6,152 nt of DNA from the NCBI GenBank assembly GCA_029548715.1, contig JAKPMW010000081.1, positions 1 to 6,152 of the forward strand, written 5' to 3'. Under the pieces are notes generated by a model that was not told where the DNA came from, did not search any database, and saw only the letters and a program-made list of their open reading frames with translations. How positions within the stretch are numbered: the first letter of the stretch is position 1; every line of letters begins with the position of its first letter. The position numbers and the translations under genes were made by a program. Shown here piece after piece: positions 1 to 5,187 of this stretch. The stretch comes from Spirochaetota bacterium (lineage in GTDB: Bacteria; Spirochaetota; JAGLSM01; JAKPMW01).

Positions 1-237
1 TCCCCAATATCAGCCGAAGGAGCTCTCGTTCTCGTCCCGGGACTGGCCTTTACCCTCCGGGGAGAGCGGCTTGGAAGAGGCCGGGGGTATTACGACCGGG
101 CCCTTGCCCGCTGCAACTGCATCCCTGTCGGGATCACCCTTGACGAAGACATCCTCCCTGCGCTCCCCGTCGCGGGACACGACGTGCGAATGTCGTATAT
201 TTGCAGTGAGCAGCGCCTGATCCGCTGCACCCTGTAA
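1..237 (+). CDS. fau: 5-formyltetrahydrofolate cyclo-ligase, C-terminal part (5' end outside window)
   Basis: Frame 1 is open from the first base to TAA at 235-237 and gives 78 residues. The family (MTHFS/YgfA) uses ATP to convert 5-formyl-THF to 5,10-methenyl-THF in cytoplasmic one-carbon metabolism. Visible residues 12-34 carry the family signature: VPGLAF, then GERLGRGRGYYDRAL, matching the usual P..aFd..G.RlG.G.GyYDR.L loop that binds nucleotide and phosphate. The end, with HD and SEQRLIR, matches the family's C-terminal hD...d.i.te strand. One difference is Thr (visible residue 18) where an Asp is usual after AF. The gene is truncated only by the window edge. Its stop lies 20 bases before aroA, so the two are probably cotranscribed. 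Identification is firm; the gene symbol follows E. coli usage. Confidence 0.9.
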   Translation, partial: SPISAEGALVLVPGLAFTLRGERLGRGRGYYDRALARCNCIPVGITLDEDILPALPVAGHDVRMSYICSEQRLIRCTL

Positions 238-244
238 TCCATCC

Positions 245-253
245 AAAGGGAGG
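245..253 (+). promoter_or_regulatory. Ribosome binding site selecting the GTG start of aroA
   Basis: AAAGGGAGG lies immediately upstream of GTG at 258. The spacing is 4 bases from the last G, or 7 if the AAGGG part pairs. No in-frame ATG precedes the conserved N-terminal strand, and the site falls in the short gap after the preceding stop at 237. This supports GTG as the true start. Confidence 0.7.
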
Positions 254-257
254 CCCT

Positions 258-1568
258 GTGACCCACGGCATCACCATCCCCGTTGTGCAGACTCCGCTTG
301 ACGCCGTTGTCCGTGTCCCCGGATCAAAAAGCATGACAAACCGCGCCCTCGTCCTGGCCGCCCTGGCTGAAGGAGAAAGCAGTCTTTCGAATGTTCTCTT
401 TAGCGATGATACCGTCTATATGTCAGAAGCCCTCCTCGCAGCCGGATTCGGCATCGAAAGCGATCCCGATGCCCTCACCATCCAGATCAAGGGGGGACTG
501 GGGCGAATCGTGGCACGGGAACGGACCCGGCTATTCGTGGGGAATGCCGGAACGGCAATGCGCTTTTTGACGGCGCTGCTCTGCCTGACCCACAACGAAT
601 ACGAGCTGACCGGAACCGCACGCATGAGGGAGCGCCCGATCGGGGAACTCCTTGATGCCCTGACGACCCTGGGGGCCTCGGTCTACAGCAGCGAGGGAAC
701 AGGCTGCCCCCCGGTTGTGATCAACGGCGCCGGCCTGGTCGGGGGCGAATGCCGTCTGGCCGGCAACATCAGCAGCCAGTTTGTCTCAGCCATCCTGATG
801 GCGGCACCCTGTGCCCGGCAGGACGTCACCATCACCATCGCAGACCGCCCTGTCTCCCTGCCCTACATCCGCATGACACTCTCCATGATGCAGGCCTTCG
901 GAGTAGACGCCACAATTTCGGATGACGCCCGCACCATCATGGTCCCGGCCGGCCAGCGCTACAGGCCCCGCCAGTACGCTGTCGAAAGCGACGCCTCATC
1001 CGCATCCTACTTTCTGGCAGCACCGGCGGTGGCCGGGGGCCGGGTCAGGGTCAACGGAATCCCGGAGGAAAGCCTGCAGGGGGACACCGCCTTCGCCTCT
1101 CTTCTTGCAAAGATGGGCTGCCAGGTGACACGCAGCCCCGAGGGGATCGAGGTCAGGGCCGAACGCGGCATGCTCAGGGGCATCGAAGCCGACATGCACG
1201 ACATCTCGGACACCTTCCCCACCCTGGCTGTCACTGCCCTCTTTGCCAGCGGGCCAACGACAATCCGCAACATCGCAAATGTCCGCTACAAGGAGTGCGA
1301 CCGGATCTCGGCCGTCGCCAGCGAGCTGGTCAAGCTCGGCGCGGGTGTTGAGGAATTTGAGGACGGTCTGAAGATTACCCCGCCAGGGGATATCATGAGC
1401 ATACGCCCCGCCGCCCCCATCGCCACCTGGGACGATCACCGGATGGCAATGGCCTTTTCTCTGGCCGGTCTGGTCATTCCGGGAGTCGAGATCCTCGACC
1501 CGGACTGTACCTCGAAAACCTGGCCGGAGTACTTCAGGGATCTGGCAGCCCTGACTGGAGGAAACTGA
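258..1568 (+). CDS. aroA: 3-phosphoshikimate 1-carboxyvinyltransferase (EPSP synthase)
   Basis: This is the sixth step of the cytoplasmic shikimate pathway: shikimate-3-phosphate plus PEP gives EPSP and phosphate. The 436 residues match the usual length of about 430. Motifs run in the expected order: PGSKSMTNRA (K24, S25, R29) at the N-terminus; the PEP/glyphosate loop GNAGTAMR (G95-R102); RMRERPIG with R126; the S172-S173-Q174 shikimate-phosphate site; ISD318 and KE346CDR349 (equivalents of E. coli D313, E341, R344); DDHR395; and CTSK420TWPEYF (equivalent of K411). All catalytic residues are therefore present. The Pro that follows the loop Arg in E. coli (P101) is Phe103 here. The GTG start has a Shine-Dalgarno at 245-253. 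The TGA overlaps the next gene's ATG by one base, implying translational coupling. Identification is essentially certain from the motifs. Confidence 0.97.
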   Translation: MTHGITIPVVQTPLDAVVRVPGSKSMTNRALVLAALAEGESSLSNVLFSDDTVYMSEALLAAGFGIESDPDALTIQIKGGLGRIVARERTRLFVGNAGTAMRFLTALLCLTHNEYELTGTARMRERPIGELLDALTTLGASVYSSEGTGCPPVVINGAGLVGGECRLAGNISSQFVSAILMAAPCARQDVTITIADRPVSLPYIRMTLSMMQAFGVDATISDDARTIMVPAGQRYRPRQYAVESDASSASYFLAAPAVAGGRVRVNGIPEESLQGDTAFASLLAKMGCQVTRSPEGIEVRAERGMLRGIEADMHDISDTFPTLAVTALFASGPTTIRNIANVRYKECDRISAVASELVKLGAGVEEFEDGLKITPPGDIMSIRPAAPIATWDDHRMAMAFSLAGLVIPGVEILDPDCTSKTWPEYFRDLAALTGGN

Positions 1569-2191
1569 TGAAACGTCTGATCACCGGCTGTGCCTCTCTT
1601 GTTCTCGTTGTCCTGCTTCTGCAAGGTGGCGGACTGCTGTACAGCGGCACCACAGTGGCCATCTCGCCGGCAACCGATCTCCGGATCTCCCTCGACAGGT
1701 ACGGGATATCCTTCGCCCGCCTCCCGGACTGGCACTTTATCCAGAAGACCCCTCGCGGGCGAAAGCTCTTTGACCTGATCCGCCTGTTTGAAGCATCCGG
1801 GAGTGCCGAATCAAACCGGCAGGCGCTCTACGATGCCCTTGCCGCCCGGGCCTACATGATCGCCCATCCCCGCAACGAAGCGGGCGCTTCGGGCGTGCAG
1901 TTTGCCCAGCGGATTGTCAACGACATCCGGCTGCAGGGCTATGAACTGATCGGGAACAGGGCATCACGCGACAACGATATTCCCCTGCTGGTATATGTCA
2001 TGCGCTACCGGGCACCACGGGATTCACGGGAAAGGGATATCTGGCTCTCGCTGCGCTTTTTCCTGACGCCCAGATATGTCTTTGCCTTTTACGGCTCGGC
2101 ACGCAGCCAAAAGGAACTGGAGGATGTCAATACCCTCTTCTCGACCATCCGCTTCCTGACCAACCGGGATGGAAGCATCCGGCAGGAATAG
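1568..2191 (+). CDS. Uncharacterised envelope protein, possible PsbP/Mog1-like fold
   Basis: This encodes 207 residues, starting at the ATG that shares its A with the aroA stop codon. Residues 4-24 form one hydrophobic segment after a Lys-Arg start, so the protein is either cleaved by signal peptidase or held by an N-terminal anchor, with the rest outside the cytoplasm. The remainder has an early short strand (GISFARLPDW, about 46-55), a helical middle and a strand-rich end (YVFAFYGSA, then LFSTIRF). This order resembles PsbP/Mog1-type small proteins, where a 'P.gW' strand opens the domain and an S.rf strand closes it. That resemblance is inference from pattern only. No catalytic motif is seen. 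I do not recognise the family. The link to aroA may be purely transcriptional. Confidence 0.8.
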   Translation: MKRLITGCASLVLVVLLLQGGGLLYSGTTVAISPATDLRISLDRYGISFARLPDWHFIQKTPRGRKLFDLIRLFEASGSAESNRQALYDALAARAYMIAHPRNEAGASGVQFAQRIVNDIRLQGYELIGNRASRDNDIPLLVYVMRYRAPRDSRERDIWLSLRFFLTPRYVFAFYGSARSQKELEDVNTLFSTIRFLTNRDGSIRQE

Positions 2192-2217
2192 ACGCACCCG
2201 CCCCAAGACCGAAGGAC

Positions 2218-2226
2218 GTATCCCGG
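2218..2226 (-). repeat. Partial copy of the CCGGGATAC intergenic motif
   Basis: The minus strand reads CCGGGATAC here. It shares nine bases with the longer 16-base motif found at 2791-2806, 4205-4220 and 4312-4327. The following bases (GTCCTT) do not match, so this may be a decayed copy or a chance match. Confidence 0.35.
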
Positions 2227-2253
2227 CAGCCAGATACATCCGGGCGGGGCTCG

Positions 2254-2277
2254 CTCTGCCGTCTGCCTCCGTCTGCC
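2254..2277 (+). repeat. Short tandem-like TCTGCC repeats
   Basis: TCTGCC occurs three times in 24 bases, and the nine-base unit CCGTCTGCC occurs twice at a 10-base interval (2259-2267 and 2269-2277). It lies in the 137-base gap between two convergent genes. No function is evident; it may be simple slippage sequence. Confidence 0.45.
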
Positions 2278-2284
2278 GTCGATA

Positions 2285-2307
2285 CAAAAACCGCCCGGGC
2301 AGGCGGT
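2285..2307 (-). terminator. Rho-independent terminator of the coiled-coil protein gene
   Basis: On the minus strand, ACCGCC (2307-2302), a six-base loop and GGCGGT (2295-2290) are followed by a run of T (the plus-strand A run at 2286-2290). It lies 22 bases past the stop of the minus-strand gene. On the plus strand no T run follows the hairpin, so it should act in one direction only. A second hairpin, CCCGGC/GCCGGG (2322-2327 with 2335-2340), places the stop codon of that gene in its loop. Confidence 0.75.
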
Positions 2308-2328
2308 CTCCTGAACAGCACCCCGGCA

Positions 2329-2688
2329 TCATTCGCCGGGTGTACCATTGTCCTCCCGTGAAAGGCGCCTGCGCTCGTGGATCTCGTCCCGCAGCAGGCT
2401 GATCTCCCCTTCCTTGTCCTCGATCTTGAGCGCCAAAACCCCGATGGCCGCCAGCATCTCGGCCACCTTTTCGTCAGAGGACTCAAGCGCATCCTGCTTT
2501 TCTTCACCGAGGACGTGGTAGGCTATTCCACCGAGCTTCGCATACTCCTTTTGCAGTTTCCCCTGGAGATTTTTGAGTTCAAGCTCCTTTTTCGTCAGGC
2601 TCCCGACCTCTTTGGCACGTTCGTAGGCTTCACGCGAAACCCGCACCGACTCGTTGACAAATTTTTCCATAGAATCCCAGAGGGCCAT
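2329..2688 (-). CDS. Small coiled-coil protein of unknown function (119 aa)
   Basis: The ATG at 2688 is preceded by AGGAG (2700-2696) with 7-base spacing. The frame stays open further upstream to 2772, but that extension (rich in Arg, His and Cys) lacks a ribosome site and runs through the promoter region. The protein starts MALWDSMEKF and has no signal peptide or membrane segment. Residues 15-50 and 64-112 are strongly helical and charged with heptad-like Leu/Ile spacing, separated by a Gly-Gly turn (LGGIAYHVLG, 52-61). Two helical arms around a hinge suggest a cytoplasmic oligomeric or scaffold-type protein, but no family function can be named. It has its own candidate promoter and terminator, is convergent with the gene at 1568 and divergent from serC. 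Confidence 0.82.
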   Translation of the reverse strand: MALWDSMEKFVNESVRVSREAYERAKEVGSLTKKELELKNLQGKLQKEYAKLGGIAYHVLGEEKQDALESSDEKVAEMLAAIGVLALKIEDKEGEISLLRDEIHERRRLSREDNGTPGE

Positions 2689-2708
2689 ATGCTGTCTCCT
2701 GCGCCAAT

Positions 2709-2726
2709 GGCGGCAAAAATGCCGCC
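2709..2726 (-). promoter_or_regulatory. 5' leader stem-loop of the coiled-coil protein gene
   Basis: A perfect 7-bp stem, GGCGGCA/TGCCGCC, with a four-base loop sits between the candidate -10 box (2743-2738) and the Shine-Dalgarno (2700-2696). If transcription starts near 2732, the hairpin lies within a few bases of the mRNA 5' end. Such 5' stem-loops can stabilise mRNA. No T run follows it, so it is not a terminator. Confidence 0.5.
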
Positions 2727-2727
2727 G

Positions 2728-2735
2728 GTATCCCG
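2728..2735 (-). repeat. CGGGATAC octamer just downstream of a -10 box
   Basis: The minus strand reads CGGGATAC, the core of the intergenic motif family, at the expected transcription start of the coiled-coil gene. Only eight bases match, so membership in the family is tentative. Confidence 0.3.
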
Positions 2736-2737
2736 AA

Positions 2738-2766
2738 AGTATAGCCGTTTCACACCCGCACCGCAA
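2738..2766 (-). promoter_or_regulatory. Candidate sigma-70-type promoter for the coiled-coil protein gene
   Basis: On the minus strand, TTGCGG (2766-2761) is followed after 17 bases by TATACT (2743-2738). The -10 box is good (5/6) and the -35 box is weak (only TTG matches). The predicted start would be about 45 bases upstream of the ATG at 2688. Confidence 0.45.
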
Positions 2767-2790
2767 GCGCAACGCGGTGTTCCGTTTTTG

Positions 2791-2806
2791 TCATGGGTAT
2801 CCCGGA
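2791..2806 (-). repeat. 16-base intergenic motif, copy C
   Basis: The minus strand reads TCCGGGATACCCATGA. It differs at one position from the copies at 4205-4220 and 4312-4327. It lies in the 269-base gap between the divergent coiled-coil gene and serC, about 85 bases upstream of the serC -35 candidate. Flanking sequence is not shared with the other copies. Confidence 0.6.
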
Positions 2807-2890
2807 TCCGGATGGCGCAAACGTGTTGGCATACCATGCTCACCAATGAGGTCTTCACCCGGACACGATCCGCCCGCGCGCGTTGCATGC

Positions 2891-2919
2891 TTGCATTTCA
2901 TTTCCACCCATGCTATGCT
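2891..2919 (+). promoter_or_regulatory. Candidate extended -10 promoter for serC
   Basis: TTGCAT (2891-2896) and TATGCT (2914-2919) are 17 bases apart, and TG stands one base before the -10 box (2911-2912), as in extended -10 promoters. A second TTGCAT lies just upstream (2883-2888). The predicted start is near 2926, giving a leader of about 30 bases before the ATG at 2958. No promoter of similar quality was seen closer to the gene. Confidence 0.5.
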
Positions 2920-2941
2920 TTGCGAAATTCGAAAATCGTGC

Positions 2942-2947
2942 AAGGAG
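2942..2947 (+). promoter_or_regulatory. Ribosome binding site that fixes the serC start
   Basis: AAGGAG is followed after 10 bases by ATG at 2958. It decides between this start and an in-frame ATG at 2883, which has no ribosome site and lies upstream of the likely promoter. Confidence 0.75.
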
Positions 2948-2957
2948 TGGTTGTCCA

Positions 2958-4076
2958 ATGACCAAACCCAGCGTTAAGCCCGTCTGTCCCAATTTTTCCT
3001 CCGGCCCCTGCGCCAAGCATCCCGGATATTCCCTTGATGAACTCAAAGGCACCCCCTTTGGCCGCTCGCATCGCGGCTCGCTCGGCAAGGCCAAACTGGC
3101 CAAGGCCATCGAGGATACAAAGCGCCTCCTCAATCTTCCCGCGGACTACCGGGTCGGCATCGTTCCCGCATCCGACACCGGCGCCTTCGAGATGGCGATG
3201 TGGTCCATGCTCGGCCCGCGCGGCATTGATGTCTTCCACTGGGAGTCCTTTGGCGAAGGCTGGGCCAACGACATCAAAAAGCAGCTCAAGCTCCCGATGA
3301 ACGAATACAAGGCCGACTACGGCCGCCTGCCGGACTTCTCGCAGGCCAATTTTGACAACGACGTCGTCTTCACCTGGAACGGCACAACCGGCGGCGTCAA
3401 GGTCCCCAATGGCAACTGGATCCCGGACGACCGCAAGGGACTGACCCTCTGCGATGCCACTTCGGCCGTCTTTGCTATGGAAATGCCCTGGAACAAGCTG
3501 GACGTTGTCACCTATTCCTGGCAGAAGGTGCTGGGTGGCGAGGCGGCGCACGGCATGCTGATCCTCTCACCCCGGGCGGTCGAACGCCTGACCAGCTACA
3601 AACCCGCCTGGCCCATGCCCAAGATCTTCCGCATGACCAACGGCAAGGGCGAGCTGATGGAAGACATCTTCGAGGGTTCGACCATCAATACCCCCTCGAT
3701 GCTGGCCAACGAGGATTACCTGGCAGCCATGGCCTGGGCCGAAAAGATCGGCGGTGTTCCCGAACTGATCCGCCGCAGCGAAGCCAGCCTGGCCCTGTTT
3801 GAGAAATTCGTCGAGACCCATGACTGGATCTCCTTCCTGGCCGACAAAAAGGAATACCGCTCCAACACCAGCGTCTGCTTTGTCCTCAAACTCGATGCCG
3901 ACAAGGTCAAAAAAATGGTCAAGCTGCTTGATTCCGAAGGTGTGGCCTACGACTGCGGTGCCTACAAGGACGCCCCCGCCGGTCTGCGCTTCTGGTGCGG
4001 CGGCACGATCGAACCCTCCGATGTCGAAAAGCTCCTCCCCTGGCTGGAGTGGGCCTACGAAGAGGTCAAGGGCTAA
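2958..4076 (+). CDS. serC: Phosphoserine aminotransferase, Methanosarcina/alphaproteobacterial type
   Basis: A PLP enzyme of the cytoplasmic phosphorylated serine pathway, converting 3-phosphohydroxypyruvate plus glutamate to phosphoserine plus 2-oxoglutarate. The protein has 372 residues from the ATG backed by AAGGAG. The start (KPVCPNFSSGPCAKHPG), then GRSHRG, IVPASDTGAFEMAMWS, WESFGEGW and FTWNGTTGGVKVPNG are typical of the SerC subgroup known from alphaproteobacteria and Methanosarcina (TIGR01365-like), rather than the E. coli type. The PLP Schiff-base lysine is K190 in TYSWQKVLGGEAAHGM, with CDATSA upstream supplying the cofactor-ring Asp. EGSTINTPSML follows as expected. All of this fits an intact enzyme of normal length. 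The gene is monocistronic: it has its own candidate promoter and is followed by a strong terminator at 4107-4137. The subgroup assignment comes from remembered family patterns. Confidence 0.95.
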   Translation: MTKPSVKPVCPNFSSGPCAKHPGYSLDELKGTPFGRSHRGSLGKAKLAKAIEDTKRLLNLPADYRVGIVPASDTGAFEMAMWSMLGPRGIDVFHWESFGEGWANDIKKQLKLPMNEYKADYGRLPDFSQANFDNDVVFTWNGTTGGVKVPNGNWIPDDRKGLTLCDATSAVFAMEMPWNKLDVVTYSWQKVLGGEAAHGMLILSPRAVERLTSYKPAWPMPKIFRMTNGKGELMEDIFEGSTINTPSMLANEDYLAAMAWAEKIGGVPELIRRSEASLALFEKFVETHDWISFLADKKEYRSNTSVCFVLKLDADKVKKMVKLLDSEGVAYDCGAYKDAPAGLRFWCGGTIEPSDVEKLLPWLEWAYEEVKG

Positions 4077-4106
4077 CGTCCCTGCAATCGGTCCTCTGCT
4101 GACAAG

Positions 4107-4137
4107 GCTCCGCCTGCTTTCCGGGCGGAGCTTTTTT
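4107..4137 (+). terminator. Intrinsic terminator of serC
   Basis: A perfect 8-bp GC-rich stem, GCTCCGCC (4107-4114) with GGCGGAGC (4124-4131), encloses a nine-base loop and is followed directly by six T (4132-4137). It lies 30 bases past the serC stop. This is a textbook Rho-independent terminator. Confidence 0.93.
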
Positions 4138-4204
4138 ATGGGGAACAGTCTCAGGCCCGGCCATGGGCGCAGGTTTCGCAGGAATTACAGTTTTGTCATG
4201 CGAC

Positions 4205-4220
4205 TCCGGGATACTCATGA
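4205..4220 (+). repeat. 16-base intergenic motif, copy A
   Basis: TCCGGGATACTCATGA. It matches copies B (4312-4327) and C (2791-2806, minus strand) at all positions but one. It lies 107 bases upstream of copy B in the same orientation, and the palindrome at 4243-4270 falls between them. Its last bases overlap the inverted repeat CATGAA/TTCATG. Confidence 0.65.
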
Positions 4221-4242
4221 ATATTTCATGGGATGCCATTGT

Positions 4243-4270
4243 GCAGGTGCGGTTCGCGAACCGCCCCTGC
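4243..4270. repeat. REP-like 28-base palindrome
   Basis: The 16-base core GCGGTTCGCGAACCGC (4249-4264) is a perfect palindrome. GCAGG (4243-4247) and CCTGC (4266-4270) extend it, with one mismatched pair at 4248/4265. An alternative pairing joins CAGGTG (4244-4249) with CACCTG (4279-4284). The GC-rich core resembles extragenic palindromes that are repeated in several bacterial genomes; that link is from memory. No T run follows, so a terminator is unlikely. Confidence 0.65.
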
Positions 4271-4311
4271 GAATACGCCACCTGTGCGACGGGGTTCAAC
4301 GGACGCAACAA

Positions 4312-4327
4312 TCCGGGATACACATGA
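4312..4327 (+). repeat. 16-base intergenic motif, copy B
   Basis: TCCGGGATACACATGA, a direct repeat of copy A (4205-4220) with one substitution. It lies about 65 bases upstream of the -35 box of the downstream promoter. Confidence 0.65.
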
Positions 4328-4348
4328 TGATATTGCGTTTGTAACAAG

Positions 4349-4363
4349 CGAATCCCCGATTCG
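4349..4363. promoter_or_regulatory. Inverted repeat upstream of the ATPase promoter, possible operator
   Basis: CGAATC and GATTCG are separated by CCC, a perfect 6-bp dyad that ends 27 bases before the -35 box. The position would suit an activator site. The motif is short and could be chance. Confidence 0.3.
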
Positions 4364-4390
4364 GTATCGCGCGTTGCCACATTTTTGTTC

Positions 4391-4419
4391 TTTACAAGAT
4401 TTCGCAATCTCCCTATACT
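4391..4419 (+). promoter_or_regulatory. Strong sigma-70-type promoter for the ATPase-GGDEF unit
   Basis: TTTACA (4391-4396) and TATACT (4414-4419) are separated by exactly 17 bases, with 5 of 6 consensus bases in each box. The predicted start near 4426 gives a leader of about 50 bases to the ATG at 4477. It is the best promoter in the window, in an AT-richer patch of otherwise GC-rich DNA. Confidence 0.75.
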
Positions 4420-4476
4420 GGTCTGAAATACGCCCCGCCCGGGTATCAGTGCAGGGCATTCTGACGGAGTCCAGGC

Positions 4477-5187
4477 ATGGCAACCAGTGCAGGCATCAGC
4501 TACTTCGAAGTCGAAAAAAATATTGAAATCGCGGTCAACGACAGGCGCCGGATCAGCGTGATCACATGGTCGGTCAACACGGACATCGAGCAACAGCTTG
4601 ATCACATCATTGACTCCATCCTCGCCACCCATGGCAATCCCGACCTCAAGGGACCCGTCTACACCTGTATCAAGGAACTGGCCATCAACGGGACCAAGGC
4701 CAACCAGAAGAGGATTTTTTTCGAGCAGCAGGGCCTCAACATGGACGATCCGGACGACTACAGCCGGGGCCTCGACCTGTACAAGCAGTCGCTGAACGAA
4801 CACAAGGCTGTCGAGCTGGGCAAGATCGCCCGCGAACGCGGTCTGTACGTCAAGATCTCGTTTGACTACGATGATACCGGGATGTGCGTCCGGGTGCGCA
4901 ACAATACACCGATCAATCCGGACGAGGAGACCCGCCTCAGGCAAAAGCTGGCCCGGGTTGTCGGGTATGACGATATTGTCCAGTTTTACATGGAACAGGC
5001 CGATGAGACCGAAGGCGCCGGCATGGGACTGGCCCTGATCATCATGCTCCTCAAGGGTGCCGGCATCGATCCGCATTACTTCCGCATCGGCCAGACAGGA
5101 GACGCCACCATGGCCGTACTTGAAGTCCCCTTTACCACCGATTTCGTCAGCATTCGCGAAAAATTCCTTGCGGGCAAGAAAAACTGA
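4477..5187 (+). CDS. Stand-alone GHKL (histidine-kinase-like) ATPase-domain protein
   Basis: This encodes 236 residues, starting at ATG with GGAG (4466-4469) seven bases upstream. The N-box is residues 67-75 (E67LAIN71GTK74A) and the G2 lid is G180-A-G182-M-G184-L, followed by a helix and the closing strand ATMAVLEVP (210-218). This is the Bergerat ATP-binding fold of histidine kinases and anti-sigma kinases. There is no dimerisation/phosphoacceptor histidine domain, sensor domain, signal peptide or membrane segment, so it is a soluble single-domain protein, possibly a protein kinase or a partner-switching factor like RsbW. At the G1 box the usual DxGxG is replaced by V140-R-N-N-T-P-I146, lacking both the Asp and the Gly. 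Residues 80-122 form a largely helical insertion after the N-box. Its TGA overlaps the ATG of the GGDEF gene, so the two are made together. The fold call is firm; the function is inferred. Confidence 0.85.
   Translation: MATSAGISYFEVEKNIEIAVNDRRRISVITWSVNTDIEQQLDHIIDSILATHGNPDLKGPVYTCIKELAINGTKANQKRIFFEQQGLNMDDPDDYSRGLDLYKQSLNEHKAVELGKIARERGLYVKISFDYDDTGMCVRVRNNTPINPDEETRLRQKLARVVGYDDIVQFYMEQADETEGAGMGLALIIMLLKGAGIDPHYFRIGQTGDATMAVLEVPFTTDFVSIREKFLAGKKN

Larger units (their letters stand above)
4138..4390. other. Non-coding stretch between serC terminator and the GHKL ATPase promoter
   Basis: No convincing gene is seen here on either strand; the open frames lack ribosome sites and overlap inverted repeats. 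The stretch holds two direct copies of a 16-base motif (4205-4220, 4312-4327), a 28-base palindrome (4243-4270), a small inverted repeat CATGAA/TTCATG (4216-4221 with 4225-4230) and a hairpin CGAATC/GATTCG (4349-4363). The density of symmetric sequence suggests a repetitive element or a regulatory region. Confidence 0.6.

Noticed and set aside
1568..1594. Possible lipobox ITGC at residues 5-8 of the 207-residue protein
   Set aside because: Only seven residues precede the Cys and the hydrophobic segment follows it, so the order expected for a lipoprotein signal is reversed.
2689..2772. Upstream extension of the coiled-coil protein
   Set aside because: The extension passes through the Shine-Dalgarno, leader hairpin and -10 box, and its Arg/His/Cys-rich composition is unlike the rest.
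2883..2957. N-terminal extension of SerC by 25 residues
   Set aside because: The upstream ATG has no ribosome site and lies before the likely promoter. The ATG at 2958 has AAGGAG and yields the normal family length.
2377..2961. Plus-strand open frame (194 codons) across the coiled-coil gene and the divergent gap
   Set aside because: It runs antisense to the coiled-coil gene, which has a good Shine-Dalgarno and heptad pattern, and it also crosses the promoter region.
2913..3551. Minus-strand open frame (212 codons) opposite serC
   Set aside because: It overlaps the conserved serC core and has no ribosome site or recognisable motif.
4243..4270. Palindrome considered as a terminator
   Set aside because: No T run follows on either strand, and serC already has a strong terminator at 4107-4137.
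4201..4340. The 16-base motif read as a conserved peptide (RDTH followed by Asp or Glu) in open frames
   Set aside because: The shared peptide is explained by the repeated DNA. The flanking residues are unrelated and there are no ribosome sites or long frames.
4066..5076. Long minus-strand open frame (336 codons) opposite the GHKL ATPase gene
   Set aside because: It mirrors a plus-strand gene with recognisable N and G2 boxes, promoter and ribosome site. Its own translation shows no domain, and such antisense frames are common in GC-rich DNA.
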